A DNA stretch of 64,000 nt. Origin: Paraflavitalea soli (GTDB lineage Bacteria > Bacteroidota > Bacteroidia > Chitinophagales > Chitinophagaceae). The notes below the pieces were generated by a model that ran no database searches, was not told where the DNA came from, and saw nothing but the letters and a program-made list of their open reading frames with translations. Shown piece by piece: positions 8,991 to 17,131 of the stretch. Every line of letters begins with the position of its first letter. Positions within the stretch are counted from its first letter, which is position 1. Location of the stretch: contig NZ_CP032157.1 of the NCBI RefSeq assembly GCF_003555545.1, positions 5,708,546 through 5,772,545 of the forward strand, read 5' to 3'. The translations under genes and the position numbers were made by a program.

Positions 8991-9485
8991 TTGAAAAGGA
9001 ACCGCCAGTTTCATATTCTGCCCTTTACCCTCCTTATTTCCTCTTTCCTCGTTATTGCATCCTGCACTACCGTAGATGTTTTTGAAAAGAATGTAGCTAT
9101 CCCCAACCATGCCTGGAGCAGTCAATTTAAGCCCGAGATCACCTTTGAGATTAAAGACACCACGAGCCTTTACGACATGTACCTGGTGGTCCGGCACACG
9201 GATGCTTATCGTTATAAGAACATCTGGGTTAATATAGGTATGCAGGCGCCCGGCGATTCTGTTGCTGTCAGCAAATCCCTGGAGCTGCAACTGGCCACTG
9301 ATAGTAAAGGCTGGCTGGGTACGGGCATGGATGATATTTTCGAACACCGCATCCTTATTACGCCTGCGCAAAGGCCTCAGCTCTTGAAAAAGGGTTTATA
9401 CCGTTTCCGCCTCACCAATATTATGCGGGAAGATCCGCTGGAACATGTCATGAATGTGGGCATACGGGTAGAGAAAGTGAAATAA
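8991..9485 (+). CDS. gldH: Gliding motility lipoprotein GldH
   Basis: 164 aa from a TTG start at 8991. There is no ATG that keeps the signal peptide, and a consensus promoter ends 15 nt upstream, so TTG is the supported start. Lipoprotein signal with lipobox LVIASC (C25). The mature part contains the GldH hallmarks NHAWSSQFKPEITFEIKD, SLYDMYLVVRHTDAYRYKNI and the closing LEHVMNVGIRVEK. GldH is an envelope lipoprotein needed for gliding and type IX secretion in Flavobacterium johnsoniae. It heads an apparent operon with the kinase/regulator pair (3-nt and 9-nt gaps). Confidence 0.9.
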   Translation: MKRNRQFHILPFTLLISSFLVIASCTTVDVFEKNVAIPNHAWSSQFKPEITFEIKDTTSLYDMYLVVRHTDAYRYKNIWVNIGMQAPGDSVAVSKSLELQLATDSKGWLGTGMDDIFEHRILITPAQRPQLLKKGLYRFRLTNIMREDPLEHVMNVGIRVEKVK

Positions 9486-9488
9486 TAC

Positions 9489-10463
9489 ATGGAAGCTGCC
9501 GCCAAAAAGAGGGTTTACTTCATTAGTACCATTTATTGGTTCCTCCTATTCTATATTATAGCTGCCCTGATCTGGTGGTTTATTGCCCTGGAAAACCAGA
9601 ACCGGCAAATGACCAGTTATAAACTTAATGAACTGATGCTGGATGACCCGGGTTACCAGGCCCGGTATGACCAGATCAATGAAGAAAAGAAACGGAAGAC
9701 AGCCCAATATATAGGAGAAGGGATTACGTTCCTGGCATTAACGCTGGTTGGCGCTCTATTTGTATACAGGGCCTTCCGCCGCCAGCTGAATTTCCAGAAC
9801 CAGCAGCAAAACTTCATGATGACGGTGACCCATGAGCTAAAAACACCTATTGCGGTTGCCAAGCTGAACCTGGAAACGCTTCAGAAGCATTCACTGGAAG
9901 AAAACAAACGGCAGAAGTTGCTGCATATGACCGTGCAGGAGGTGAACCGGCTCAACACATTGGTCAATAATATACTGGTATCGGCCCAACTGGAAGGAGG
10001 GCGGTACCGGATATCGGATGAAGAGCTTGATCTTTCTGAACTGGTAAAGTCTTGTTTTCAAGACTTCAGGAATCGTTTTCCCGAAAGGCAGTGGCAATCT
10101 GAGATCCTTCCGGAGATCGATATCATGGGCGACCCGCTCCTGCTTCAAATATTGGTGAATAATCTACTGGAGAACGCGGTTAAATACTCGCCTAAAGAAG
10201 GCACCATTCAATGCAAGTTGCACCAGGCCGGAAAGCTGGTGGTCATGGAGATCATTGACCAGGGGCCTGGCATCCCGGATGAGGAGAAGGGCAAAGTATT
10301 TGAAAAGTTCTACCGCATTGGCAATGAAAACACACGTACAGCAAAAGGAACGGGCCTGGGATTGTACCTATGTCATAAGATTGCAAAAGATCACAAAGCA
10401 AGTATCCGGGTAGTGGATAATCTACCTACGGGCTGTAACTTTAGCGTTAGTTTTACTAAGTAA
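9489..10463 (+). CDS. Sensor histidine kinase, HisKA/HATPase_c
   Basis: 324 aa. Two membrane helices (about 10-33 and 77-94) flank a short ~40-residue periplasmic loop, too small for a recognisable sensor domain. HisKA with H115 in TVTHELKTPIA; N box LVNNLLENAVKYS; G1 DQGPGIPDEEKG; G2 GTGLGLYLCHKIA. All catalytic motifs are intact. It lies between gldH (3 nt) and the OmpR-type regulator (9 nt), so it should phosphorylate that regulator; co-transcription with gldH hints at envelope or gliding control, which is inference. Confidence 0.93.
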   Translation: MEAAAKKRVYFISTIYWFLLFYIIAALIWWFIALENQNRQMTSYKLNELMLDDPGYQARYDQINEEKKRKTAQYIGEGITFLALTLVGALFVYRAFRRQLNFQNQQQNFMMTVTHELKTPIAVAKLNLETLQKHSLEENKRQKLLHMTVQEVNRLNTLVNNILVSAQLEGGRYRISDEELDLSELVKSCFQDFRNRFPERQWQSEILPEIDIMGDPLLLQILVNNLLENAVKYSPKEGTIQCKLHQAGKLVVMEIIDQGPGIPDEEKGKVFEKFYRIGNENTRTAKGTGLGLYLCHKIAKDHKASIRVVDNLPTGCNFSVSFTK

Positions 10464-10472
10464 ATACACACT

Positions 10473-11174
10473 ATGAGTACAAGGCCCTCCATATTATTGG
10501 TAGAAGATGAAGAAAACCTCCATGAAGCATTAAAGCTGAACCTGGAGTTGGAAGGGTATGAAGTTACCTCTGCCTTTACAGGTAGTGAGGCGCTGCAAAA
10601 GGTACAGGATGAATATTTTGACCTGCTTATACTGGATGTAATGTTGCCCGAACTGGATGGCATTAGTGTTACAGAGACCATCCGGGTACAAAACAATGAA
10701 GTGCCGATCCTCATCCTGAGCGCGAAGAATGCCAGTTCGGACCGTGTGCTGGGATTAAAAAAAGGAGCCGACGACTACCTCACCAAGCCTTTTAACCTGG
10801 AAGAGTTGTTGCTGCGTGTACAGAAACTGATCAACAAGAACAAGAAGATGCTGGATAAGGATTCTGTGGGCGACACCTATAGCTTCGGCAACAATGTGGT
10901 GGATTTTAAAGCACAGGAAGCTACTACCAAAGCTGGAGAGCGGATACAGCTAAGCAAGAAGGAAGCCATGCTGTTGAAATTGCTTATTGAAAATAAAAAT
11001 GAGGTAGTACCACGGGAAAAGATCCTGCAAACCGTGTGGGGTTATAATGTATATCCCACTACCCGTACTATCGATAATTTCATTCTTAATTTCCGGAAAT
11101 ACTTTGAAGCGGACAGCCGGAATCCCCAATATTTTCACTCTGTAAGGGGAGTGGGCTATAAATACACGGAATAG
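10473..11174 (+). CDS. OmpR-family response regulator
   Basis: 233 aa. Receiver domain with acidic pair EDE (11-13), phospho-acceptor D55 (LLILDVMLPELDG), switch Ser in LSAKN and Lys in LTKPF. C-terminal winged helix ending YPTTRTIDNFILNFRKYFE and HSVRGVGYKYTE, the OmpR/PhoB DNA-binding form. Partner of the kinase just upstream. Its stop codon lies two bases from the stop of the convergent BatD gene, leaving no room for a separate terminator. Confidence 0.94.
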   Translation: MSTRPSILLVEDEENLHEALKLNLELEGYEVTSAFTGSEALQKVQDEYFDLLILDVMLPELDGISVTETIRVQNNEVPILILSAKNASSDRVLGLKKGADDYLTKPFNLEELLLRVQKLINKNKKMLDKDSVGDTYSFGNNVVDFKAQEATTKAGERIQLSKKEAMLLKLLIENKNEVVPREKILQTVWGYNVYPTTRTIDNFILNFRKYFEADSRNPQYFHSVRGVGYKYTE

Positions 11175-11176
11175 CC

Positions 11177-13012
11177 TTATACCTGTTGTAATTGTTGTAG
11201 GAGCGTTCTTGTCTCGTAGAATATTCTCTTCATATCATCTACCTGCTCCCCGGGCGTATACAAGGCCCATTCACACTCGTTTAATATAGAAACCAGGCTT
11301 TGAATGGTATCTGCCGGCACAGCCTGGGCCGTCAGGGCGCCAGCGATGTTTTGTTTGTTCAATGCTGAAGGAGAGACCTGGCATTTTTGAGCTATCATTT
11401 TCCACAATGCCTTTTGTATTTCCTGGCAGAACAGTTTTTTATCGCTTTGCTGCAGTGCTTCCCGCGCTATGACCAGCCATTCGTCGGCATTGATCTCCGG
11501 CTGCACGGGAGGAAGAGCAATCTCCTCTTTAGGCGGAGCTTGTTTTGCCAGCTGTTTGGCTTTTCTTAATTGCCAGGATTGGTAGAATACCCATCCTGCA
11601 ATGCCCAACACAATAGCAGCAAAGAAATACATATGCCTGGGGATACCTGTTTGGTTACCCTGTACAAGCACAGCATTTCGTTCGGCTGTTTCGGCCTTGC
11701 TCACAGCCGCTATAATGTGCATGGTGACCGGCTCACTCATGGCTGTTTTATACTCTTTCCGGTCGGGATCGTAATAAGGGAATTCAACAGCAGGTATAGT
11801 ACAATTGCCGGTATCGGGCGCTGCAAAGGAGTATTCAAATTCCTTGCTTCCGCTGAGCGGATAGACATATTTGTTTACATCTTCTTTTACTGCAGGATCT
11901 GCTGTATCGACACCCCTGGGCCATTTCACCACCGGTGCGGTGAGCAGGGTAAGGTTGCCAGTGCCGGAAACTATTACCTTGATCTTGACCAGATCGCCCT
12001 GGCGGATGGTGGTAGTAGGTGCGTGAACAGCAATATTGAAATTGCCCACTGCCCCTGCAAAATGATTGGGCTGATTGGCCGGAGGCAGTGATTTAATATC
12101 GAGCTCTACGGGTTGTGAACGCACGGAAACAGGGTAATCTGCTGGCACCCAGCTTCCGGATGCAACATCTTTTTTCCGGAAATGGATCAGGCCTTCTACT
12201 TCGGCAGGGTCGAGGGTGAAATTGCCTTCCTGCAAAGGGATCAGTTGTACCTTACGAATGATGTTCACATAATAGGCATTGCCTTTATACACTTCTACTT
12301 CCTGCTTATTATCATAACCATCCACCATTTCGATGACGCTGAACCCATTGAGGGATGGCCGTTTCACAACCTGTGCGGTGGTACTTAACCTTGAATAAGC
12401 TTTGTATACTGCCATAATCGGTTCCCCTACATAGCAGCTTGTCTTATTGACCTCGGTCCGTAAAAAGAAGTTCTTATGTATCTCTTCGGTAACATCTTCC
12501 CCGGGCTGTAGTTCTGTGGCAGACTCTATATCAACTTCCTCATTACCAGTATTTACAGATGATAATCCGGTACGTTGTACAAGGACCTTCACCGGGGCAG
12601 AGCGTAGTTTTTTGCCATCCACAACGGCTATGGCCCCTGGTATGGTAAAACGGCCACTTCGCCGGGGAGAAAGAATAACGATCTTGGTATAAGATTCGAG
12701 TAACTGCCTGGTTTGGGCCTGGATGCTGGTAGTGTTCTGATAATCAAAGGTTCCTTCCACGCGGAAATCGGCAAATTCCGGGATTTTAAAATTCTGTACG
12801 CTGCGGGAGCCTTCAATTACATACTGAACCTGGAACGTTTGGGGAAACTGAATAGTAGATTCATTGACCTGGGTATAGAATTTCACCTGCGCATTTGCCC
12901 ACTGCAAACCCAACAGGCATACCCCTAAAAGTAAAGTATGTAATTTTCCTTTAATAATATAACGTTTTACTCCGGTAGCTGGCCGGTAGACAAATATAAA
13001 TTTTGCTGCCAA
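11177..13012 (-). CDS. batD: BatD family protein
   Basis: Up to 611 aa. Signal segment LHTLLLGVCLLGLQWANA, then a long beta-rich periplasmic region with BatD signatures (VNESTIQFPQTFQVQYVIEGS, SPRRSGRFTIPGA), one membrane helix near MYFFAAIVLGIAGWVFYQSW and a cytoplasmic helical tail. Bat proteins are linked to oxygen tolerance and von Willebrand/MoxR modules; no other bat gene is nearby. The start is unsettled: the frame opens with TTG at 13012, but TATATTTG, a -7-like sequence, lies within its first codons. An ATT at 12955 (reading as MKGKLHTLLLG) would give a typical signal peptide. Confidence 0.85.
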   Translation of the reverse strand: MAAKFIFVYRPATGVKRYIIKGKLHTLLLGVCLLGLQWANAQVKFYTQVNESTIQFPQTFQVQYVIEGSRSVQNFKIPEFADFRVEGTFDYQNTTSIQAQTRQLLESYTKIVILSPRRSGRFTIPGAIAVVDGKKLRSAPVKVLVQRTGLSSVNTGNEEVDIESATELQPGEDVTEEIHKNFFLRTEVNKTSCYVGEPIMAVYKAYSRLSTTAQVVKRPSLNGFSVIEMVDGYDNKQEVEVYKGNAYYVNIIRKVQLIPLQEGNFTLDPAEVEGLIHFRKKDVASGSWVPADYPVSVRSQPVELDIKSLPPANQPNHFAGAVGNFNIAVHAPTTTIRQGDLVKIKVIVSGTGNLTLLTAPVVKWPRGVDTADPAVKEDVNKYVYPLSGSKEFEYSFAAPDTGNCTIPAVEFPYYDPDRKEYKTAMSEPVTMHIIAAVSKAETAERNAVLVQGNQTGIPRHMYFFAAIVLGIAGWVFYQSWQLRKAKQLAKQAPPKEEIALPPVQPEINADEWLVIAREALQQSDKKLFCQEIQKALWKMIAQKCQVSPSALNKQNIAGALTAQAVPADTIQSLVSILNECEWALYTPGEQVDDMKRIFYETRTLLQQLQQV

Positions 13013-13068
13013 GCCTTCCCGGATTTGTTTACGTTAAATGTCAGTTAAAGGATGAACGGCAGTGATGG

Positions 13069-13770
13069 CTATAAATCACCCAATTGTGGGCGCATGATGA
13101 TGTCTTCCACACAGGCCTGGGGCGAAAGTTGTGATGCTGCGTACACCATGGTGGCAATATCCCTGGCTTCCATGATCCGTTTGGGATCTACGCCACTGCC
13201 GGCCCAGGAATCGGTGTAGGCGGCGCCAGGGTAAATGGCAGTCACTTTGATACCATGGGGTTTCATTTCCTCGCGGAGGTTGCGGGAGAAACCAGCCAGT
13301 GCGTATTTGCTGATACTGTAAGCACCTCCATTGTTATAAGCATGTAAAGAAGCGATAGAACACATGTTGAATATATGTCCGCTTTTTTGCTTTATCATTT
13401 GAGGGATCAGGACACGGCTCAGGTGATAAGCGCTGAACAGGTTGACATCCAGCATATGTTCCAGCGTCCCTTCCGGCTCATCGTGTACACTGCCGGGATC
13501 AAATAAACCAGCATTGTTGATCAACACATCAACAGGCACTCCAAAACCCAGCACCCAGTTGCCGAAAGCCTTGGCCTGTTCTTTAACGGAAAGGTCAAAT
13601 GCGTTGGCTTTTACCTGCACTTCGGGATAATACCGCAACAGATCTTCTACGGTTTTGTACAAGGCCGTTTCACTGCGTGAGCAGATAAAAAGATTGTGCC
13701 CCTGAGAAGCAAACTGTTCAGCCATTGATCTGCCAAATCCTTTCGAAGCGCCGGTAATAACAACGTTCAT
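13069..13770 (-). CDS. SDR family NAD(P)-dependent oxidoreductase
   Basis: 233 aa, classical SDR length. Cofactor motif GASKGFG at 7-13, NNAG at 85-88, and catalytic S138, Y151 and K155 (YSISKYALAG) are all present. The Ser-Arg after beta-2 (CSRSE) suggests NADP preference. Cytosolic. The substrate is unknown; the sequence resembles the broad SDR group acting on 3-oxoacyl or carbonyl compounds. Divergent from the YjjG-type phosphatase gene with a 59-nt shared upstream region. Confidence 0.88.
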   Translation of the reverse strand: MNVVITGASKGFGRSMAEQFASQGHNLFICSRSETALYKTVEDLLRYYPEVQVKANAFDLSVKEQAKAFGNWVLGFGVPVDVLINNAGLFDPGSVHDEPEGTLEHMLDVNLFSAYHLSRVLIPQMIKQKSGHIFNMCSIASLHAYNNGGAYSISKYALAGFSRNLREEMKPHGIKVTAIYPGAAYTDSWAGSGVDPKRIMEARDIATMVYAASQLSPQACVEDIIMRPQLGDL

Positions 13771-13817
13771 AACATGAAATTAGGGTTACGAAGTTAGAAG
13801 TTGGCAGTCAGACTTCT

Positions 13818-13825
13818 TATTTTTG
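13818..13825 (+). promoter_or_regulatory. -7 element TATTTTTG before the YjjG-type gene
   Basis: TATTTTTG fits TAnnTTTG and lies only 4 nt before the ATG at 13830, which implies a leaderless or nearly leaderless messenger. The nearest upstream TTG (13801-13803) is 14 nt away, shorter than usual. Confidence 0.4.
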
Positions 13826-13829
13826 CGGC

Positions 13830-14525
13830 ATGAAATACCAGCATCTCTTCTTTGATCTTGATCATACCCTGTGGGATTTTGAAGCCAATAGCCGTAAAAC
13901 ATTGGCAGATATCTATGAAGAAATGGCTTTGCATACAAGAGGGATCAATGATTTTGACCTTTTCCATAAGAACTACCTGGTACACAACGATAAATTATGG
14001 GCCCGTTACCGCAATGGCTATATTAAGGTAGATGAACTGCGTTGGAAACGGATGTGGCTTACTTTACTGGATTTTAAAATTGGTGATGAAAAGCTGGCCC
14101 GCCAGATGGGTGAGCGTTTTCTTGACCTCCTGCCTTCCCGCAACCTGCTTTTCCCCTATACCATTGAGATACTGGAGTATCTTAAAGGCAAGGGGTACAG
14201 CCTGCACCTCATTACAAACGGCTTTGAGAAAACACAGCATAGCAAATTAAAGAACAGTGGGATCGATCAATATTTCATCGAAGTGATCACTTCTGAAGGT
14301 AGCAATAGCCTAAAGCCGCACAAAGAGATATTTGATTATGCTTTTCAGCGGGCACGCGCTTTGCCTCAGCACAGCATTATGCTGGGCGATAGCATTGAGG
14401 CCGATATCCAGGGGGCAATCAATGCCGGCATAGACCAGGTATTTGTGAATCACCTCAATGCGGATGCTGAAGTAAAGCCTACCTATACGGTATATTCTTT
14501 ACAGGAGCTGGAGACAATCTTTTAA
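13830..14525 (+). CDS. yjjG: YjjG family noncanonical pyrimidine nucleotidase (HAD)
   Basis: 231 aa. HAD motif I FFDLDHTLWDF with nucleophile D9 and acid/base D11; motif II in LITNGF; motif III Lys in SLKPHKEIF; motif IV GDSIEADIQGA. The opening FDLDHTLWDFEANS and the helical cap are typical of YjjG, which dephosphorylates non-standard pyrimidine nucleoside monophosphates (house-cleaning). Cytosolic, stand-alone gene. A broader HAD phosphatase role cannot be excluded. Confidence 0.85.
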   Translation: MKYQHLFFDLDHTLWDFEANSRKTLADIYEEMALHTRGINDFDLFHKNYLVHNDKLWARYRNGYIKVDELRWKRMWLTLLDFKIGDEKLARQMGERFLDLLPSRNLLFPYTIEILEYLKGKGYSLHLITNGFEKTQHSKLKNSGIDQYFIEVITSEGSNSLKPHKEIFDYAFQRARALPQHSIMLGDSIEADIQGAINAGIDQVFVNHLNADAEVKPTYTVYSLQELETIF

Positions 14526-14528
14526 CCA

Positions 14529-14556
14529 GTGAGACGTGAAAGGTAAAACGTGAGCA
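14529..14556 (+). repeat. Heptamer array, 4 x 7 nt
   Basis: Four 7-nt units of the form GTGAAAC (for example GTGAGAC, GTAAAAC) begin 3 nt after the stop of the YjjG-type gene. Same layout as the other arrays in the window, with a different unit sequence. Confidence 0.65.
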
Positions 14557-14566
14557 CCCGAAACAA

Positions 14567-15223
14567 CTATAAGGTTGCCAATACGGTTACACCTCCCTTT
14601 ACCACTTCATTCAACTGTACATTTACTTTGGTACCTACAGGCAGTAACAGATCTACCCGACTACCAAACTTGATGAACCCGTACTCGGCACTTTGTTCTA
14701 CTTTTTGTCCTACGGTGAGGTAATTAATGATCCGTTTGGCCAGCGCGCCGGCAATCTGTTTTACCAGGATTTCCCCTTTTGCACTGCGGATCACGATAGA
14801 ATGGCGTTCATTTTCGGTAGAAGATTTGGGATGCCAGGCTACCAGGTATTTCCCTTTATGGTATTGGTTGTACACCACTTCTCCGGAGATCGGGTTGCGG
14901 TTTTGGTGCACATTGGCAGGGCTCATGAAAACGGATATCTGCAGTCTTTTATCTTTAAAATATTCTTCGTCAAATACTTCTTCGATCACTACTACTTTGC
15001 CATCGGCCGGACAGATCACCAGGTTATCGCCTTTGGTAAGCTGGCGATTGGGCACCCGGAAAAAGGAAATGATAAACAACAACAATCCAAGGGTTACCAC
15101 AAAGATGAGCCAGCTAAGCCAGGGGAGGCTATAACTGATAAAATAAAAAGACAGCAGGTTGATGACTGCAAAAATGATGGCGGTGATGACAATGCTTTTG
15201 TATCCTTCCTTGTGAATGGTCAT
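14567..15223 (-). CDS. psd: Phosphatidylserine decarboxylase, short (PSD-A) type
   Basis: 218 aa. Two membrane helices at about 10-55, then the decarboxylase fold with VFMSPANVHQNR and the self-cleavage site FGSRVD. Cleavage at G187-S188 would make the pyruvoyl cofactor on the small subunit. It converts phosphatidylserine to phosphatidylethanolamine at the inner membrane. It lies downstream of cdsA on the same strand (58-nt gap), so two phospholipid enzymes sit together, and it also has its own -7 promoter element. Confidence 0.9.
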   Translation of the reverse strand: MTIHKEGYKSIVITAIIFAVINLLSFYFISYSLPWLSWLIFVVTLGLLLFIISFFRVPNRQLTKGDNLVICPADGKVVVIEEVFDEEYFKDKRLQISVFMSPANVHQNRNPISGEVVYNQYHKGKYLVAWHPKSSTENERHSIVIRSAKGEILVKQIAGALAKRIINYLTVGQKVEQSAEYGFIKFGSRVDLLLPVGTKVNVQLNEVVKGGVTVLATL

Positions 15224-15242
15224 TTAGAATGAGTTAAGATTG

Positions 15243-15250
15243 CAAATGTA
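15243..15250 (-). promoter_or_regulatory. -7 element TACATTTG upstream of psd
   Basis: Minus-strand TACATTTG fits TAnnTTTG, 19 nt before the psd start codon; no clear TTG lies at the usual distance. It suggests psd can be transcribed separately from cdsA. Confidence 0.45.
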
Positions 15251-15281
15251 AGTAATTAGGAATTATAGGGTTGGCCGGAGT

Positions 15282-16157
15282 TTATTTCATAAAAATGTTG
15301 ACATAGAGCCAAACAAAGGGTGTAGCGATCAACAGGGAATCGAACCGGTCCAGAAAACCGCCATGTCCGGGCATCAGCGTTCCGCTGTCTTTTACATTGG
15401 CCATGCGCTTGAGCTTGCTTTCCAGCAGGTCACCGGCTGTGCCAGCGATGGCAGCAATGGCAGCAATGGCTATCCAGTCAACAACACGAAAGATATCCAT
15501 CCACCAACCCAGCAGCGCAATTACCACTACACAAAGGATGGCCCCTCCGATGGTACCTTCCCATGTCTTTTTAGGTGAGATGGCAGAAAAAGGAGTTTTA
15601 CCAATGAGTGAGCCTACTATATACGCCATGGTATCATTGATCCAGATGGAAAAGATAAGGCCGCAGGGAAGAATGTATCCTTCATCCAGGTGCCCAGGTC
15701 CCATTTCAACGATCCCATAAGCCCTCAGGTCTATCATGAGCCCCCAGCTTAATGATATGTACAGGAGCCCCAATGCAGAAAGCCATATATTCTTTAGCCG
15801 GATATTGCCTGCAAATAATAGTTCGATGATGGGCAGCATAAATACACAGATAAGGCCTACCCACCAGCCTACGGCATGTAATGAAAAATCGCCGATGTTA
15901 AAGGCATTGTTGGTAAAGTAGAGCATGATGCACCAGCCGGCTATCCGTACACTGTACTTATGAAAAGGGGTAATGGTCGTATACTCCGGGTCTATTTTGC
16001 CAATGAGTTTTTGGTATTCACTCCAGCAGCCAAAATGAATGATCGTAAAGAGCCAAAAAAAGGACCAGTGGCTCCATAATAAACCACCCAGCATGACTAC
16101 CACAAAAATGACGGCAGTAAGTGATCTCGTTTTTAAGGTTGCCAGGTTAAGTGCCAT
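15282..16157 (-). CDS. cdsA: Phosphatidate cytidylyltransferase
   Basis: 291 aa polytopic membrane protein with about eight helices. The C-terminal CDP-alcohol signature is present: SPKKTWEGTIGG, then LESKLKRMANVKDSG and MPGHGGFLDRFDSL with its metal-binding Asp residues. It makes CDP-diacylglycerol from phosphatidate and CTP, the precursor of phosphatidylserine and hence of the psd product downstream. Start ATG 16157, 14 nt after the CPBP gene stop, so probably one transcript CPBP-cdsA-psd. Confidence 0.93.
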   Translation of the reverse strand: MALNLATLKTRSLTAVIFVVVMLGGLLWSHWSFFWLFTIIHFGCWSEYQKLIGKIDPEYTTITPFHKYSVRIAGWCIMLYFTNNAFNIGDFSLHAVGWWVGLICVFMLPIIELLFAGNIRLKNIWLSALGLLYISLSWGLMIDLRAYGIVEMGPGHLDEGYILPCGLIFSIWINDTMAYIVGSLIGKTPFSAISPKKTWEGTIGGAILCVVVIALLGWWMDIFRVVDWIAIAAIAAIAGTAGDLLESKLKRMANVKDSGTLMPGHGGFLDRFDSLLIATPFVWLYVNIFMK

Positions 16158-16171
16158 GAGCTGGAAGATGA

Positions 16172-17059
16172 TTATGCAATGAATTGGTTGGTAGGGGTAA
16201 GTTCGTCAATACGGTACACTTTGGAATAAGTGATGGAAGACTGACGACGGTAATACCACAGGATAGCCCACACAGCTACACCGCTGATAATGGAGGCCAG
16301 TAATGGCGTATCGGGATTGGTATTGATGTATTTGGGGGCGAAGGATACAGCAATGACCTGTACAGCATTATTTACAAAGTGCGCCACGATACAGGTCCAC
16401 AGGCTACCGCTGTACCAATACAGCGCGCCCAGTACTACACCCAGGAACATGCGGGGGAAAAAGCCCTGGAATTGCAGGTGCAAGGCAGAAAAAAGAAACC
16501 CGGTAAGTATAATACCAACCCAGGAATTGCGTGTGATCTGTATCAGGATGCGCTGTAAAGCCCCCCGGAAGAACAATTCTTCACAAAAGGCAGGCAATAA
16601 TCCGATAATGATCACATTCACAAAAACATCGACTGGTTTATTCGATTTAAAGAAAGCTTCCATTTGCCCGGACGCTTTATTTTCCAGTTCAACTATTGAT
16701 GAAGGCAGGTGGATCCGCTGATTAAGCTGCCCCAGCCAGAACACAAACGGGAACGCCATCAGGATACAAAGAGCTGCCAAAATGTACATATTGGTATGCT
16801 CGGCCTTCTTAAATCCAAGGAAATAAGTGTATTTACCAGTAAAGGTGAAGACTGCAAACAGAAAGGTGGGCAATACGAACAGGATGATCGAGGAAATAGC
16901 CTGCGCCCATTTTAATCCGTTAACAACCTGAGGATCAGTCAGATTTACCGGTGCTGACTCCGTAGGCATTAAAGCGCCTGCCAGGATCAATACCAAGGGA
17001 AAGGCCAACAGGATAGCTAGTTGCCGCCAGGGTGATTTTATGCGTAAATGACCGATCAT
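16172..17059 (-). CDS. CPBP family intramembrane metalloprotease
   Basis: 295 aa from ATG 17059. The open frame runs on to 17113, but that extension overlaps the promoter of the divergent dusB gene, so MIGHLRIKSPW is preferred. Several membrane helices carry the CPBP (Abi/CAAX) motifs: EELFFRG (EExxxR), FSALH, and HFVNNA. Members cleave prenylated or membrane peptides, or act in membrane or bacteriocin-immunity roles; the substrate here is unknown. First gene of the block with cdsA and psd. Confidence 0.85.
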   Translation of the reverse strand: MIGHLRIKSPWRQLAILLAFPLVLILAGALMPTESAPVNLTDPQVVNGLKWAQAISSIILFVLPTFLFAVFTFTGKYTYFLGFKKAEHTNMYILAALCILMAFPFVFWLGQLNQRIHLPSSIVELENKASGQMEAFFKSNKPVDVFVNVIIIGLLPAFCEELFFRGALQRILIQITRNSWVGIILTGFLFSALHLQFQGFFPRMFLGVVLGALYWYSGSLWTCIVAHFVNNAVQVIAVSFAPKYINTNPDTPLLASIISGVAVWAILWYYRRQSSITYSKVYRIDELTPTNQFIA

Positions 17060-17086
17060 AAACTGGTATAAACGAATATTAGTATG

Positions 17087-17094
17087 TAAATTTG
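17087..17094 (+). promoter_or_regulatory. -7 element TAAATTTG upstream of dusB
   Basis: TAAATTTG fits TAnnTTTG, 37 nt upstream of the dusB ATG. A clear -33 TTG is absent; a CTG lies about 20 nt upstream. Confidence 0.45.
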
Positions 17095-17131
17095 CCGCCG
17101 CTCCGGGAGCCACAAGATATGCACTTTTATT

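Noticed and set aside
17056-17113. N-terminal extension of the CPBP protease (MAPGAAANLHTNIRLYQF)
   Set aside because: It overlaps the dusB promoter element and leaves an implausible N-terminus; ATG 17059 is a better start.
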